64,000 nt of DNA from Gallaecimonas xiamenensis 3-C-1. GTDB lineage: Bacteria > Pseudomonadota > Gammaproteobacteria > Enterobacterales > Gallaecimonadaceae. The stretch spans positions 1 to 64,000 of the forward strand of contig NZ_AMRI01000019.1 in assembly GCF_000299915.1 (NCBI RefSeq), read 5' to 3'. The notes under the pieces were generated by a model, which did not search any database, had not been told where the DNA came from, and saw only the letters and a list, made by a program, of their open reading frames with translations. Shown in pieces: positions 62,973 through 64,000 of this stretch (position 1 is its first letter; each line of letters opens with the position of its first letter). The position numbers and the translations under genes are program-made.

Positions 62973-63154
62973 AAGCAACACTCCTCCTGATGCGATACCC
63001 CGACAGATTACCAGCTAAGGCGCCCCTACCCAATGGCACCGGGCCTGTCGTTAAGAGAACAAAACTGAACCGCCTTGAGACGCCTATGGTAGTTGCAGGG
63101 CAAGCCCTTGTAACATATCTATATTCTCATCAGTGCGTTTTCCAAGGAGTGGCC

Positions 63155-64000
63155 ATGCCGGTGCCAGCCCCCTCGATACTCTGGATAGGTACAGCCCCTG
63201 CCACCCTGCCCCCCAACTGCCAATGGCAGGCTGACTGGCAGGCCTTGGAAGAGGTACCGGCCGATCTCGACGGCCTGGTCCTGGCCCTGTCGGAGCCCGA
63301 GCAGGACCAAGCCCTTATGGCTATCCGTGCCCATCCCCAACTGTGGCTGCTGCCCCTGTTCGTGCAGGGAGCAAGCCCCCTGTCAGGGCATCTGGCCGAC
63401 GGTCGTTTCGGGCCCCAGCGGCTCGAGTCCTTGTCGCTGTTTGCCCAACGCCGACAAAGCCTCAAGCTGGATCCCAACCAGGGTCTGACCGAAAAACTGG
63501 CCGCCTTCCTCTGGGTGCACCCCGAGTTCGAATTACTGCCAAGGCCGTTGCCCAGCGCTCCCGAACTCTACGACTACCCCCTGTTGGAAGCCTGGGACCC
63601 AAGCCGCCAGGACGAACTGATGTGGTTGGCCATGCTGGAACGGGACAAGGTGCTGACCAGCACCGGGCTGGTAGACAGGGTACGCTACTGCGCCCAATGC
63701 CAGTCGGGCCACCTTAATTACCTGGAAACCTGCCCCCAGTGCAGCAGCATAGATGTGGAGCCCGAGTCGGCCCTGCACTGCTTCACCTGCGGTCATGTGG
63801 CGGCTCAGGACCAGTTTCTGCGCAAGGGACGGCTGATCTGTCCCAACTGCCTGACCCAGCTTCGCCATATCGGCTCCGATTACGACAGACCCATGGAAAA
63901 CCTGGTGTGCCGCAGCTGTAAGGCCCATTTTGTCGACGGGGACGTCATGGCCCGCTGCCTGAGTTGTGGCCACAGCAATCACCCGGACGACCTGCTGCAG
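63155..64000 (+). CDS. Multi-zinc-ribbon TackOD1-like protein (3' end off window)
   Basis: 282 codons visible, frame open to the right edge. The first 165 residues have no clear motif; residues about 170-282 hold six CxxC pairs (CAQC, CPQC, CFTCGH, CPNC, CRSC, CLSCGH), i.e. about three zinc ribbons in tandem. This recalls the TackOD1 metal-binding output module often joined to response-regulator or GGDEF domains; anything C-terminal is cut off. ATG 63155 has AAGGAG six bases upstream. Confidence 0.75.
   Translation, partial: MPVPAPSILWIGTAPATLPPNCQWQADWQALEEVPADLDGLVLALSEPEQDQALMAIRAHPQLWLLPLFVQGASPLSGHLADGRFGPQRLESLSLFAQRRQSLKLDPNQGLTEKLAAFLWVHPEFELLPRPLPSAPELYDYPLLEAWDPSRQDELMWLAMLERDKVLTSTGLVDRVRYCAQCQSGHLNYLETCPQCSSIDVEPESALHCFTCGHVAAQDQFLRKGRLICPNCLTQLRHIGSDYDRPMENLVCRSCKAHFVDGDVMARCLSCGHSNHPDDLLQ

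Overview
The window looks like chromosomal core DNA of a GC-rich marine-type gammaproteobacterium. Evidence is the E. coli-like synteny around trp (yciO and the yciV/rnm RNase AM gene divergent from the trp leader, with rluB, yciB and yciI nearby and yciA and yfbV further along). Other evidence is the trpCF fusion, a TonB-dependent receptor, two chemoreceptors and gene families typical of Shewanella/Vibrio/Gallaecimonas-like genomes. The genus is inference, not shown. I see no insertion sequence, prophage, CRISPR array or integron. Genes are tightly packed, often with ATGA overlaps, and most units end in clear intrinsic terminators.

Layout. 1-7 kb: tRNA-modification gene cmoM (cut by the left edge), a Nif3 protein, a histone-H1-tailed small protein, a DASS anion transporter, a large TonB-dependent receptor, and two small exported proteins. 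7-11 kb: leftward rluB-scpB-scpA-yciO-rnm. 10.8-18.6 kb: the trp operon, with two complete leader-peptide/attenuator modules in series, then a type I-beta DAHP synthase, trpE, trpG, trpD, trpCF, trpB and trpA, all overlapping end to end. 18.6-31.6 kb: YpeB-like DUF3820, a cold-shock protein, a GNAT/C39-peptidase fusion divergent from a RimK-like ATP-grasp ligase, yciB, a chemoreceptor, VOC, yciI, an FGGY kinase with a dehydrogenase, lrgA-lrgB-ldhA-cdd, and an SPFH/Arc pair. 31.7-41.4 kb: patatin, tpiA, a 2OG oxygenase, a structured non-coding interval, a CadC-like regulator, an OmpA protein, DUF502, a DUF885 lipoprotein and a SprA-like protein. 41.5-50.5 kb: yfbR-dgt, a small lipoprotein, marC, a 2OG-Fe dioxygenase with ychJ, an AtoE-type transporter, metA behind a MetJ box, pdxH, and a class V aminotransferase. 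50.5-64 kb: two tRNA-Tyr genes, ridA, xthA, a CbiM-like permease, a YdcZ protein, maeA, yciA, yfbV, pta without ackA, a second chemoreceptor, a second patatin, and a zinc-ribbon TackOD1-like gene cut by the right edge.

Most notable signals: (1) tandem trp attenuators (10922-11178), each with its own Trp-rich peptide, antiterminator and terminator; (2) a highly structured gap at 34696-34920 whose terminators point leftward, suggesting an unannotated minus-strand RNA; (3) a 16-bp hairpin that buries the ribosome-binding site of a small lipoprotein at 51713; (4) the GNAT-C39 / ATP-grasp pair; (5) GATATC repeats one helical turn apart in front of an SPFH/Arc operon.
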